This document shows, one piece after another, positions 46,239-54,706 of a stretch of 64,000 nucleotides of DNA (the stretch's first letter is position 1; the number at the start of each line of letters is the position of its first letter). The stretch covers positions 124,001 to 188,000 of the IMG/VR virus record IMGVR_UViG_3300009370_001221. One strand, 5' to 3'. This DNA is from a virus. A program made the position numbers and the translations under genes. The notes under the pieces are model-generated. The model saw nothing but the letters and a program-made list of their open reading frames with translations, was not told where the DNA came from and made no database searches.

Positions 46239-46966
46239 AATACGTTAAGAATAATATGTTATACGAAGGTAAAGCAAAGAAGATTTGGTCAATCGAAGGG
46301 TTGCAATTTCGTAATCAAGTCATTATGTACTTTAAAGATGATGCTACTGCGTTTAACGCGGAAAAGAAAAGCGAGTTTGATGGCAAAGGTGAACTTAATT
46401 GTTGGATTAGTGACGTACTTTTACGTGCAATGGAACATTTAGGTGTACCGACACACTATGTAGAGAAGATTAGTGACAGAGAAATTGTTGCTGATCACGT
46501 GGCTATAATTCCTATAGAGGTAATTGTACGTAATGTTGCCGCAGGAACATTTTGTAAACGTTATGGTTTAGAAAATGGAACTAAACTTAATCATGCTATT
46601 GTAGAGTATTGTGTTAAAGATGATGATTTAGGTGATCCACCTATAGCATGGGAGGCAATTACAGCATTAGAACCTTCTCGTGAAAAAGAATTAAAAGCAA
46701 TGACTGCAATGACTAGAGATGTTAATAAGTATCTCAAGGCAATTTTTTACACTTTGGGATTAGTGCTAGTAGATTTCAAGTTAGAATTTGGAATTAACCA
46801 ATATGGTGACATAGTTTTAGCAGATGAAATTTGTCCTGACACAATGCGTCTATGGGATGTTAATACAATGCAGTCCTTTGACAAAGATTTGTTTAGGTTT
46901 GACAAAGGTGACTTGTTAGCAGGATACAAGGAAGTTAAAAGGAGGCTAGAAGCATGGCAGGATTAG
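46235..46966 (+). CDS. purC: SAICAR synthetase
   Basis: This enzyme catalyses step 8 of purine synthesis, joining CAIR and aspartate with ATP. The 243 residues show [52 protein letters not shown] and [14 protein letters not shown], at full bacterial length. With PurE directly downstream (overlap 13 bases) it covers two consecutive steps of the pathway. Marine phages often carry purine genes to meet nucleotide demand. Confidence 0.96.
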   Translation: MKYVKNNMLYEGKAKKIWSIEGLQFRNQVIMYFKDDATAFNAEKKSEFDGKGELNCWISDVLLRAMEHLGVPTHYVEKISDREIVADHVAIIPIEVIVRNVAAGTFCKRYGLENGTKLNHAIVEYCVKDDDLGDPPIAWEAITALEPSREKELKAMTAMTRDVNKYLKAIFYTLGLVLVDFKLEFGINQYGDIVLADEICPDTMRLWDVNTMQSFDKDLFRFDKGDLLAGYKEVKRRLEAWQD

Positions 46967-47364
46967 TAGGAATTATCATGGGAAGTCCATCCGATAGTGA
47001 ATGCATGAACAACTGTGTTGATATTTTAGAGGAGGAAGATATACCCTTTGACTATATTGTAGCATCAGCACACAGAGATCCGGAGAAAGTTAAACAATGG
47101 GTAGAAGAAGCAGAAGAAAGAGGCAACAGAATAATTATTGCCGCCGCTGGTATGGCGGCCGCATTGCCTGGCGTATGCGCCGCATACACAAGTCTGCCAG
47201 TTATTGGCGTACCCATGTCGTCCGAACTAAATGGCATGGATAGTTTGTTAAGTATTTCACAAATGCCAAAGGGTGTACCAGTTGCATGTATGTCTATTGG
47301 CAAAGCAGGTGCAATAAATGCCGCGTATTTGTCAAAACGAATACTAGATTTACTAGATGCTTAA
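46954..47364 (+). CDS. purE: N5-CAIR mutase
   Basis: A 136-residue PurE, which moves the carboxylate of N5-CAIR to form CAIR, the substrate of the upstream PurC. Conserved parts are GSPSD (10-14), SAHRD (38-42, containing the catalytic His), AGMAAALPG, VIGVPM and GKAGAINAA. The E. coli protein has AAHLPG where this has AAALPG. The main catalytic His of SAHRD is kept, so I take it as active. It is shorter than E. coli PurE (169), lacking the C-terminal extension. It overlaps purC and yqeY. Confidence 0.94.
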   Translation: MAGLVGIIMGSPSDSECMNNCVDILEEEDIPFDYIVASAHRDPEKVKQWVEEAEERGNRIIIAAAGMAAALPGVCAAYTSLPVIGVPMSSELNGMDSLLSISQMPKGVPVACMSIGKAGAINAAYLSKRILDLLDA

Positions 47365-47797
47365 AGATAAAATTACGCAAGACATGAAGGACGCAATGCG
47401 TTCAAAGGACAAGCAAAGGTTGGAAGCAATCCGTTTGCTACGTGCCGCTATTCAAAGACGTGAAGTTGATGATCGTGCTGAGTTAGACGAAGCAGGAGTA
47501 ATAAGTGTCATTGAAAAAATGGTAAAACAAGGCAAAGACTCCATTGAACAATTTGCAAAGGGTAATAGGCAAGACCTTGTTGCTAAAGAAGAGTCTACTT
47601 TGGTAGTAATAGAGGAATATTTGCCTAAACAATTAAGCGAAGCAGAAGTAGATGCGTTAATAGACGAAGCCTTTAAGGAAACTGGCGCAAAAACAATTAA
47701 AGAGATGGGTAAAGTAATGGGTTGGATAAAACCCAAAGGGCAAGGAAAGGTAGACATGGGTGCTGTTAGTGCTAAAATTAAAAAAAGGTTAACATGA
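47357..47797 (+). CDS. YqeY/GatB-type domain protein
   Basis: A 146-residue YqeY family member (LKDKITQDMKDAMRSKDKQRLEAIRLLRAAIQ, then EEYLPKQLSEAEVDALIDEA, GKVMGWIKPKGQGKVDMGAVSAKIK). The fold matches the tRNA-binding C-terminal part of GatB, the amidotransferase subunit. In bacteria yqeY commonly neighbours ribosomal protein S21 and primase genes. Its presence with bL31 and glutamine synthetase hints at a translation or amidation role. The function of YqeY proteins is not well known. It overlaps purE by eight bases. Confidence 0.9.
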   Translation: MLKDKITQDMKDAMRSKDKQRLEAIRLLRAAIQRREVDDRAELDEAGVISVIEKMVKQGKDSIEQFAKGNRQDLVAKEESTLVVIEEYLPKQLSEAEVDALIDEAFKETGAKTIKEMGKVMGWIKPKGQGKVDMGAVSAKIKKRLT

Positions 47798-48900
47798 AAA
47801 TACTTGATAAACTAACAATGCGTTTACGTAGTGATGATTTTAGCACTATGGAAGTGTACATGGATGTTTATGACACACCTTTAGGACGTAAATGGTTAAC
47901 TGCACTAAACGACATACTTAATCAAAACTTAATACTAGAAAAAAACTATTGTTTCATGGGATTTATTTTTGGCCAAAGGGACGGTGAAGTAATTTTAAAT
48001 GAAATAAATCACGCAATTAAATTTATAAACGAACATAGTAATATAGATTATAAAATAGAAACAGATGAATACAATTTAGAAAATTGTTTACAGTATGGAG
48101 ATGTTGGTATAGACTTGCCTGGACTAATGGTTAATCATGAAAGGTTTAATTGGTTACACAGATGGTTTGAAGAATTGCAAGGACACGATACTGGTGACGT
48201 AAAAACATCAATGACGTATCATTATTGGAGAGCAGACAAAGAAACAAAATACTATATTAGGCAATTAAACTTATTATGTCACGAGTTTGAAACGTGGGCA
48301 TTAAGTAATCGTAAGTTAGTACAAGCACCAGAATGGATGCAAAAGTCGCAATTAATGTGTTGGCTAAACGCTCCTAGATTCAACTTAGATTCCGACGAGG
48401 ACTTTACGGAGTTTGGTGTCCACGCACTAACAAAAAACTTCGGCGGTGTATATGTAGGTGTTAATAAAGCAGTAGGCAAGACTCATTGGGAAGTATTTAA
48501 TGACGAAGGAGGTGAATCGGGCTCACTGGGAGAAATAACAACTGCTTTATACACACAAACTAAAGCCGCCGGCGATTTTGATATAAATTGGTCGCCTAAT
48601 GAACATTTTTCAGAGCATGAATGGAGAGAACGAAAAATAATTGAGTTTTGTGATTGGCTACGAAGTAATAATTTAGATCCAGATGATCCTTCATTAACAT
48701 TAGGGCACCCAAAGGTAGGACAAGTTGACTTAGAACGTTCTTTTAATACGGAGAATACTCCTATTGTTTGGTATGTTTTAAATAACTTTTTAGATGTACA
48801 AAGTTTAAAAACATCAGACGCATATGCAGAATGGAATTATCGTTGGTATGATGATAAATTTGTTAATATGTCAATAGAGGCCATGCCTGGTGTCTGTTAA
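47794..48900 (+). CDS. Hypothetical protein, 368 residues
   Basis: I do not recognise the family. The protein begins MKILDKLTMRLRSDD, is Asn/Asp- and Trp-rich, and contains FNWLHRWFEELQGHD, LLCHEFETWALSNRKL and FGVHALTKNFGGVYVGVNKAVGKTHW. No catalytic motif, signal peptide or membrane segment is seen. It is coupled to yqeY (ATGA) and to the first SGNH gene. Conserved aromatic and Asp/His content allows an enzyme, but nothing points to one. Confidence 0.75.
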   Translation: MKILDKLTMRLRSDDFSTMEVYMDVYDTPLGRKWLTALNDILNQNLILEKNYCFMGFIFGQRDGEVILNEINHAIKFINEHSNIDYKIETDEYNLENCLQYGDVGIDLPGLMVNHERFNWLHRWFEELQGHDTGDVKTSMTYHYWRADKETKYYIRQLNLLCHEFETWALSNRKLVQAPEWMQKSQLMCWLNAPRFNLDSDEDFTEFGVHALTKNFGGVYVGVNKAVGKTHWEVFNDEGGESGSLGEITTALYTQTKAAGDFDINWSPNEHFSEHEWRERKIIEFCDWLRSNNLDPDDPSLTLGHPKVGQVDLERSFNTENTPIVWYVLNNFLDVQSLKTSDAYAEWNYRWYDDKFVNMSIEAMPGVC

Positions 48901-49864
48901 ATTAGTAATATCAGGTGGTGATAGTTTTACCTTTGGCAGTGAGTTGTCAGATATTGATGAAACTGGAAAGACGCTTGTCCAGCTAATGCCAAGTAAATTT
49001 TCCTGGGCAGATCTAGTAGCACAAAAATTAAAAGCAATACATATTAATACTGCTTGGCCTAGTCGAAGTAATAGTTTTATTACTAGGCATATCATACACG
49101 AAGTATCTAAAGCATTACACTACAATCAGAACATTAATTCCGGAATACTCGGACGGCCAGGCCGAATTCGTCCGTATAGACCTAATGAAATATTCGTTCA
49201 AGTAATGTGGACATATCTTGGAAGACACGAAGTTCTTGTTAATAATTTACTTCACGAGTATGATCGAGGAGGCAAAGCAGGCAAGCCTGGAACTGGTCCA
49301 ATATATTATGATAGACCGGATTCTCCATGGTTTAATGTAGATCCACATAGTGCTTTAGATGATGTTGATAATAAACTTATAGGGTTTGCAAATTATATAG
49401 AAGAGTATTATAAAGTTACTGGAGAGTTAACTGATCATTATATATCTCTTAAAGAAATTTTATTTTTACAAGAATTTTTAGAGAATAGAAACATTAAATA
49501 TATGTTTACGTATGTACACTCTGAGGTTATAGATCAACTTACTGGTATAGATGTAAAAAATGAATATACAACAGATTTAGATACACCTATAGATATTATT
49601 GATGAACTGCGTAGAGAAATAAAATTTGATGAGTGGTTTAGTTTTTCTTCTTGGGAAATGTTTGATAGAAAATCGTATGGTGGATTTAAACGCCCAGAAA
49701 AAGATTATATTGGTTTTTGGAATTGGGCAGCCGGATCACAACGCACAAGTCCAACAAAGAAGAGGAAAAAATATAAATTTGGTCCTGGAGGCCACCCATT
49801 AGAACAAGCACATATAGATGCGGCGGAGATAATATATGATCACATTAGTAATCTCTGGGGGTGA
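48890..49864 (+). CDS. SGNH-hydrolase-like protein (no. 1)
   Basis: A 324-residue protein starting with GTG inside the end of the previous gene. Block I of the SGNH/GDSL fold is clear (LVISGGDSFTFGSEL; catalytic Ser at 12). The C-terminal His block is GPGGHPLEQAHIDAA. Between them are a Trp/Asn region (RSNSFITRHIIHEV) and IFVQVMWTYLGRHEV, which fit blocks II-III. Such enzymes deacetylate or esterify sugars and lipids. The next gene is a tandem copy. No signal peptide is present, so it should act in the cytoplasm. Confidence 0.75.
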   Translation: MSVKLVISGGDSFTFGSELSDIDETGKTLVQLMPSKFSWADLVAQKLKAIHINTAWPSRSNSFITRHIIHEVSKALHYNQNINSGILGRPGRIRPYRPNEIFVQVMWTYLGRHEVLVNNLLHEYDRGGKAGKPGTGPIYYDRPDSPWFNVDPHSALDDVDNKLIGFANYIEEYYKVTGELTDHYISLKEILFLQEFLENRNIKYMFTYVHSEVIDQLTGIDVKNEYTTDLDTPIDIIDELRREIKFDEWFSFSSWEMFDRKSYGGFKRPEKDYIGFWNWAAGSQRTSPTKKRKKYKFGPGGHPLEQAHIDAAEIIYDHISNLWG

Positions 49865-50744
49865 TAGTTTCACGTTTGGTAGTGAATTGTCAGATGATTG
49901 TGGCACGATGCACGTGCCGGTAGTCACCAGCACACCCTATCATCGACCAACTCAACCTATAAGGCTAGGGCCATTCGCAGCTGCAAGTAAACATTCTTGG
50001 GCCAATTTAACAGCAAATAAATTAAATGCAAAACATATTAACACGGGAGAGAGTGGCCGTAGTAATTCCTATATTGTTAGGCATATTATTAATATAATAT
50101 ATGAAGCATTAGAACACAACTATAAACCTGACGAAATATTTGTTCAAGTAATGTGGACATTTGTGGCAAGACAAGAAATTGCTGTAAATTTTGACATAAA
50201 AAGGTATGATAGTCCGTGGTTTGCTGTAGATCCTTATGTATGTGAGGATGAGACTAAATCAAATTGGTTTAAAAAAGTATCCAAAAGTGTGCCAAATTGG
50301 CAAGAAGTACATGATGATATGCATAAGCGATATTTAATAAACAAAGATTTAGGGTTAGTAGACTATGCAAAATCATATTATACAGTTGTAAGTGATTTGC
50401 ATGACAAATATACATCACTACAGAAAATTTTAATGCTACAAGACTTTTTAGAGAGTAGAAATGTTAAATATATGTTTACATATGTCAATGAACATGTAAT
50501 GAAAGGCCTTATTAGTATAGATAAGTTTACTAATGGCTTACATAGTTTTATAAAATTTGATGAGTGGTTTAAATTTCCCGGCGATAAAGAGTTTATGGGG
50601 TTCGATGATTGGGCAAAAGCAAATGGTTATCCATATGCTACGTCACATCCACTTGAACAGGCACATAAAGATGCCGCGGAACTGTTATATGAAAAAGCCA
50701 AACAAATTATCACAGGAAGCGTGGGGCCAATACCCGGAGAGTGA
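49836..50744 (+). CDS. SGNH-hydrolase-like protein (no. 2), tandem copy
   Basis: A 302-residue paralog of the preceding protein. The GDSFTFGSEL block (Ser 11), GRSNSYIVRHIINIIYEAL, IFVQVMWTFVARQEI, NVKYMFTYVNEH and SHPLEQAHKDAAELL are nearly shared with no. 1 and lie in the same order. It begins within the end of no. 1 (29-base overlap). It therefore arose by duplication, and both copies keep the catalytic Ser and His. Confidence 0.75.
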   Translation: MITLVISGGDSFTFGSELSDDCGTMHVPVVTSTPYHRPTQPIRLGPFAAASKHSWANLTANKLNAKHINTGESGRSNSYIVRHIINIIYEALEHNYKPDEIFVQVMWTFVARQEIAVNFDIKRYDSPWFAVDPYVCEDETKSNWFKKVSKSVPNWQEVHDDMHKRYLINKDLGLVDYAKSYYTVVSDLHDKYTSLQKILMLQDFLESRNVKYMFTYVNEHVMKGLISIDKFTNGLHSFIKFDEWFKFPGDKEFMGFDDWAKANGYPYATSHPLEQAHKDAAELLYEKAKQIITGSVGPIPGE

Positions 50745-50895
50745 TGTGCAAGAAAAATTAAAAAGTTTAATAGTACACAAACCTAGTAAAGGTTATCGTT
50801 GGTTACGGGATAAGATACTTACTATTAAACGAGAACTTAAATATCGTAAACGTTTAAAAGAATTGAAAAAGAAAGATCCATTTATATATAAATGA
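50689..50895 (+). CDS. Small basic hypothetical protein
   Basis: A 68-residue protein if it starts at the ATG at 50689, inside the end of the second SGNH gene (56-base overlap). Upstream in-frame ATGs exist but would overlap even more. The C-terminus is strongly basic and helical (YRWLRDKILTIKRELKYRKRLKELKKKDPF), so it may bind nucleic acid. Its end overlaps the Smr gene by four bases (ATGA), which supports it being real. No family is recognised. Confidence 0.5.
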   Translation: MKKPNKLSQEAWGQYPESDVQEKLKSLIVHKPSKGYRWLRDKILTIKRELKYRKRLKELKKKDPFIYK

Positions 50896-51134
50896 ACATA
50901 TTAGATTTACACGGTTATAACTTACAAGATGCATACAACGAAACATTAAGTTTTCTCAGAGATATGCACAAAGACAAAGAGAAAAAAGTAAAAGTTATTA
51001 CTGGTAAAGGAGCAATTGCAAAAGAATTCCCTTTTTGGATAGAAAAAAGTTCTTATATAAAAAGGTTTGAACCAACAAATGATGGAGGTTGTTGGTACAT
51101 CACTATGGCTGATCAATACCGACCAACAATGTAA
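50892..51134 (+). CDS. Smr-domain protein
   Basis: An 80-residue protein made almost only of an Smr domain: LDLHG (4-8), VKVITGKG (TGKG 37-40) and a final GGCWYITM strand. Smr domains bind nucleic acids and some nick them; the same domain ends bacterial MutS2 and eukaryotic proteins. A stand-alone phage copy could act on RNA or DNA. The C-terminal signature is slightly shorter than usual. Confidence 0.75.
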   Translation: MNILDLHGYNLQDAYNETLSFLRDMHKDKEKKVKVITGKGAIAKEFPFWIEKSSYIKRFEPTNDGGCWYITMADQYRPTM

Positions 51135-51721
51135 TGATTTTTACCAATGGTGATAGTTTTACTTACGGAGATGAATTAGATAAACCGTATAGCGAAGCAT
51201 GGCCGTATATTTTATCACAGATGCTTAATTTAGACGTAGTAAATTTTGGTGAAAATGGTAAAGATAATGCTGGTATAGTACAAACAACAAAAGATTATTG
51301 GTCTATTACTGGTAGTTTTTCTGAAGCCTTCCCGCCTACAATTTGGATTATACAGTGGTCAACATTCAGACGATTTAACGACAACCCCCCAATAGATGTA
51401 ATATTACAAAAATTAGACAAGCAATATTTGCTTGATTTATACTTTGTACATGTAAGAGACTTACAAGATTGGTTTGAAGAGCATAATTTTTCTTATATAA
51501 TGTTTAATGGTTTTGATAATGAAAAATACATAAGTGATAGTGATTCAGAGTTTAAGCAACTAGTTGACGATAAGTATTTTATAGGCTGGCCAGATGAAGC
51601 AGTAGTAAATTGGGTATATGAATATGAACATGGTCCTAGAGGCCACCCAAGAGCAGAAGGCCATAGAAGAATAGCGGAAATACTCTATGAAAATATTAGG
51701 AGTAAGTTGCGGTTTCCATGA
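51134..51721 (+). CDS. SGNH-hydrolase-like protein (no. 3)
   Basis: A 195-residue shorter relative of no. 1 and no. 2. It has block I GDSFTYGDEL (Ser 8), block III-like NFGENGKDNAGIVQT, block V-like WIIQWSTFRRF and a His block GPRGHPRAEGHRRIAEIL. It is close in size to minimal GDSL esterases. The ATG overlaps the Smr stop (TAATG). Its own end overlaps the carbamoyltransferase start by 35 bases, so they are probably co-translated. Confidence 0.75.
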   Translation: MIFTNGDSFTYGDELDKPYSEAWPYILSQMLNLDVVNFGENGKDNAGIVQTTKDYWSITGSFSEAFPPTIWIIQWSTFRRFNDNPPIDVILQKLDKQYLLDLYFVHVRDLQDWFEEHNFSYIMFNGFDNEKYISDSDSEFKQLVDDKYFIGWPDEAVVNWVYEYEHGPRGHPRAEGHRRIAEILYENIRSKLRFP

Positions 51722-53288
51722 TGCGGCAATTAGTTTAATAGATGACGGTGAAATATTGTTCGCTGGACACGCAGAACGTTATAGCAAAGTAAAACACGAT
51801 AAAGAATTAAACAGCAAGTTACTTAACAACGCATTAGATTATGGTTACCCCGATTTTGTCTCATACTATGAAAATCCGTGGCTTAAGAAAACTAGACAGT
51901 TGTATTCCGGGCAATGGAAAGACTTGTTTACAGAGTTTAGCATTAAAAAGAAAATAGCATACAACACAGGGTTTAGATGGAACAAAACTAGTTTTAATTA
52001 TCATAATCATCACCACAGCCACGCCGCCGCAGGCTTCCAAACAAGTCCTTTTAATGATGCCACTGTAGTAGTAATAGATGCTATTGGAGAATGGGATTGT
52101 ATTACGTTATGGAATGCATATTATGATGGTAATGGCCAAGCCTGCTATGAAAGAATTTGGGGAGCAAAGTATCCTAATAGTGTAGGACTGTTTTACAGTG
52201 CGATGACGCAAAAAGTTGGCTTGCGGCCGTTAGATGAAGAGTATATTTTAATGGGTATGGCAGCATATGGAGAGCCAATTTATAATAGAGAAATACTAGA
52301 TAAGTTTTGGAAAATTGGCGGTCCGAAAATACTTCGTGCAAGAGAAAACTTACATTTAGGCACTGATTGGCACAGTGGCCCGCCATGGACGTCACAAGAT
52401 GACGATATGGTAGAACAAGACCAATACGATATAGCCGCTTCTGCTCAAGTTGCACTAGAACAAGTTGTAACATACATAATGAATTTTGCACGGCGTATTG
52501 GCAAGTCTCCTAATTTAGTTTACATGGGAGGTGTTGCGTTAAATTGCGTTTGTAATACTAATATTTCCCGCATTTGGGAGGATGTTTGGATTATGCCCAA
52601 TCCTGGTGATGCTGGCAGTAGTTTAGGCGCGGCCGCCCTAACATATGGTAAGAAACTAAACTGGCGAGGGCCGTTCCTGGGGTATGATATAAAAGGTGAA
52701 TACCCAGATGGAGAAATTATAAAAGAATTAATGTCCTCACGTCAAATTGTGGGCGTTGCCAACGGTAGAGCGGAGTTTGGTCCAAGGGCACTAGGCAATA
52801 GGACATTGTTTGCTGATCCACGCGGGCCAGACATTAAAGATAAAGTAAATGAGATAAAGCGTCGGCAAAAGTTTAGGCCGTTTGCTCCAATGATACTCGA
52901 AGAGAGATCAGAAGAGTACTTTGAAATGCCACTAGTAACTACACCAGCACATCCTTCTACACGCCCTTCTTTTTCCGTACATAAGTCAGGTCAACCGCAT
53001 CATTTTACAATGACACACATTCCAAGTCCGTTTATGCAGTATGTAGGACGGTGTAGACAGCCAGATAAGTTTCCGGCGATTGTACATAAGGATGGCACAA
53101 GCAGAGTGCAGACGGTAGGGCCAAATGATAATCCTAATGTACGTAAATTGCTTAAGATGTGGGAATATTATACAGGTTGTCCAATGTTGTTAAATACTAG
53201 TTTAAACATTAGAGGCGAGCCAATGGTAAATGACATTGAAGACGCCAAGCGTTTTACTGAACTATATGGTGTAAAAGTATGCACATAA
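51687..53288 (+). CDS. Carbamoyltransferase, NodU/CmcH family
   Basis: This enzyme transfers a carbamoyl group, made from carbamoyl phosphate via carbamoyl-AMP, to a hydroxyl of a sugar or natural product. In 533 residues the N-terminal YrdC/TobZ-type kinase fold is marked by MKILGVSCGFHDAAISL, the metal-binding NHHHSHA (107-113), and GGVALN (281-286). The C-terminal part has AEFGPRALGNRT (362-373) and QKFRPFAPMI. The family is common in marine phages and in glycan loci. Neighbouring SGNH and sulfotransferase genes suggest that it modifies the same glycan. The stop lies two bases inside repeat copy B. Confidence 0.93.
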   Translation: MKILGVSCGFHDAAISLIDDGEILFAGHAERYSKVKHDKELNSKLLNNALDYGYPDFVSYYENPWLKKTRQLYSGQWKDLFTEFSIKKKIAYNTGFRWNKTSFNYHNHHHSHAAAGFQTSPFNDATVVVIDAIGEWDCITLWNAYYDGNGQACYERIWGAKYPNSVGLFYSAMTQKVGLRPLDEEYILMGMAAYGEPIYNREILDKFWKIGGPKILRARENLHLGTDWHSGPPWTSQDDDMVEQDQYDIAASAQVALEQVVTYIMNFARRIGKSPNLVYMGGVALNCVCNTNISRIWEDVWIMPNPGDAGSSLGAAALTYGKKLNWRGPFLGYDIKGEYPDGEIIKELMSSRQIVGVANGRAEFGPRALGNRTLFADPRGPDIKDKVNEIKRRQKFRPFAPMILEERSEEYFEMPLVTTPAHPSTRPSFSVHKSGQPHHFTMTHIPSPFMQYVGRCRQPDKFPAIVHKDGTSRVQTVGPNDNPNVRKLLKMWEYYTGCPMLLNTSLNIRGEPMVNDIEDAKRFTELYGVKVCT

Positions 53289-53331
53289 AAATTTCGCCAC
53301 ACCAGGTAGTTTATTTGGGTGTGACTCGGCC
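53287..53331 (-). repeat. Inverted element copy B (45 nt), pairs with 39023-39067
   Basis: On the minus strand this reads GGCCGAGTCACACCCA, a different 8-base spacer, ACCTGGT, G, TGGCGAAATTTTT. On the plus strand CACACC and GGTGTG can form a six-pair hairpin directly in front of the ATG at 53332. There is no Shine-Dalgarno motif in it. Confidence 0.85.
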
Positions 53332-54021
53332 ATGACCTCCATTGCATTTTGTGGTGATAGTTTTTGTAAAATATATGACGAACAACCATATCTGGGATGG
53401 CCAAATTTATTATGGCACCATTATGATGCTAACATTGTATGTGACGGTATGGCCGGCTGTGCTTTAATTCATTCGTATGAAAAGCTTTTACCAGTGGTAG
53501 ATAAAGCAGATTATGTAATATTTTGTATTACAGATCCTGCTAGGTTACCAAATAGAGAAGCATTGCCAATGTTTTACAATCCAAGGCCCTGGATTGGATG
53601 CTCCGGGGACCGCGGCCCACCTTCTACAATCGAACAATCCGCTCTTAAATATTATAAACATATTTTTTATGAAGAATATCATAACATGGCACAAAAAGGT
53701 ATATTAATGCAAATAGATGAATTAATGGTTCAAAAACAAAAAAAATGTATTTGGTTTCCTTGTTTTGAAAATAGTATGCAAGAATATATACCACAAAGTG
53801 GACCAATTGCTGATATTAGCTTAGGAGAAATTAGCTTCAATGAATATAAAAATAAAGGTTTTTCTAAGAAAAAATACAGTGATGTAAAAATAGAAGATGA
53901 TAGAATATGTCATTTGAGTGAAGAAAATAATATTAAGATGGCTAATTTAATTATTGATATAATTAAAAATGATAATTTTAATCCTAAAGAAATAAAACTG
54001 GGAGATTATTTTAATGGCTAA
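53332..54021 (+). CDS. SGNH-hydrolase-like protein (no. 4), divergent
   Basis: A 229-residue protein with block I reading AFCGDSFCKIY (Ser 10). A C-terminal DDRICHLSEENN segment resembles the Asp-x-x-His block. The middle is less like the other three: GMAGCALIHSYEKLL, then ADYVIFCITDPARLP. The ATG lies immediately after repeat copy B, and no ribosome binding site is seen, so expression may depend on that element. The last eight bases overlap the sulfotransferase-like gene. Confidence 0.65.
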   Translation: MTSIAFCGDSFCKIYDEQPYLGWPNLLWHHYDANIVCDGMAGCALIHSYEKLLPVVDKADYVIFCITDPARLPNREALPMFYNPRPWIGCSGDRGPPSTIEQSALKYYKHIFYEEYHNMAQKGILMQIDELMVQKQKKCIWFPCFENSMQEYIPQSGPIADISLGEISFNEYKNKGFSKKKYSDVKIEDDRICHLSEENNIKMANLIIDIIKNDNFNPKEIKLGDYFNG

Positions 54022-54706
54022 AAACGGAAAGAGTGATGTTAGTAAACATGATTTTGAAAAACTAGCAAATAGTAAGAAAAGTAAAGACAGAACACCATTC
54101 CCTGCAGGGAAGGTTCCTGAACGTGAATCAGAAGATACTATAGTTATCTATGGTGCTAAACGTGCTGGTAATCATTACTTACAGAGTTATTTTCATTCAA
54201 TTGGTGAGAAGTGTGAGTTTAGGCATGAAGCAGCTCATGCTAAAAAGTTATTTTTAACAAAAGGCAAACAGTTAATTATACTTGTACGTAATCCAGAAGA
54301 CCAGATAATATCTAATACCTATAGTATGTTTAATGCTGATAAAGATGGGTATGGTGTTGGTACAAAAGATCGACCATTAAAAGATTTATCTGCCCAGGCT
54401 ATACCTTATCAAGTAGTAGGACAAGCATGTGAATATTTAAAAAAATTCACAGACACTATGATTACATTAACTATGTCATATCCATTTCAATTCGTATTGT
54501 ATGATACCATAATACAGAATAAATTAAATAGTATATACACGCAACGTGATCCACAGTACTATAAAGATTATATATTAAATTACGACGATATTTTAATAAT
54601 GTTAGCAAATAGCGATATTTGTGAATATTGTTTAACACATTGGCGTGCTTATAACTTACAACAAACTGTCTACTATCCAGAATTAGCAAATGTTAATAAA
54701 TCGTAA
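54014..54706 (+). CDS. Sulfotransferase-fold protein
   Basis: A 230-residue protein whose two co-substrate loops fit PAPS-dependent sulfotransferases: the 5'-phosphosulfate loop GAKRAGNHYLQSYF (47-60) and the 3'-phosphate site LVRNPEDQIISNTYSMF (91-107; R92, S100). A basic, disordered N-terminal region of 40 residues precedes them. It probably sulfates a sugar or lipid, although no PAPS-forming genes are in the window. Its end overlaps radical SAM no. 8 by 17 bases. Confidence 0.65.
   Translation: MAKNGKSDVSKHDFEKLANSKKSKDRTPFPAGKVPERESEDTIVIYGAKRAGNHYLQSYFHSIGEKCEFRHEAAHAKKLFLTKGKQLIILVRNPEDQIISNTYSMFNADKDGYGVGTKDRPLKDLSAQAIPYQVVGQACEYLKKFTDTMITLTMSYPFQFVLYDTIIQNKLNSIYTQRDPQYYKDYILNYDDILIMLANSDICEYCLTHWRAYNLQQTVYYPELANVNKS

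Noticed and set aside
46954-47364. PurE as an inactive enzyme because AAHLPG is AAALPG
   Set aside because: The catalytic His of SAHRD and the other motifs are intact, and variation at this position occurs in the family, so loss of function cannot be claimed.
50557-50688. Upstream start for the small basic gene at 50689
   Set aside because: It would extend 130 bases further into the SGNH gene and gives a Met/His-rich sequence that looks like an out-of-frame shadow.
53287-53331. Repeat copy B as a terminator for the carbamoyltransferase gene
   Set aside because: The T-run is on the minus strand relative to that gene, so it cannot act as a standard intrinsic terminator for plus-strand transcripts.
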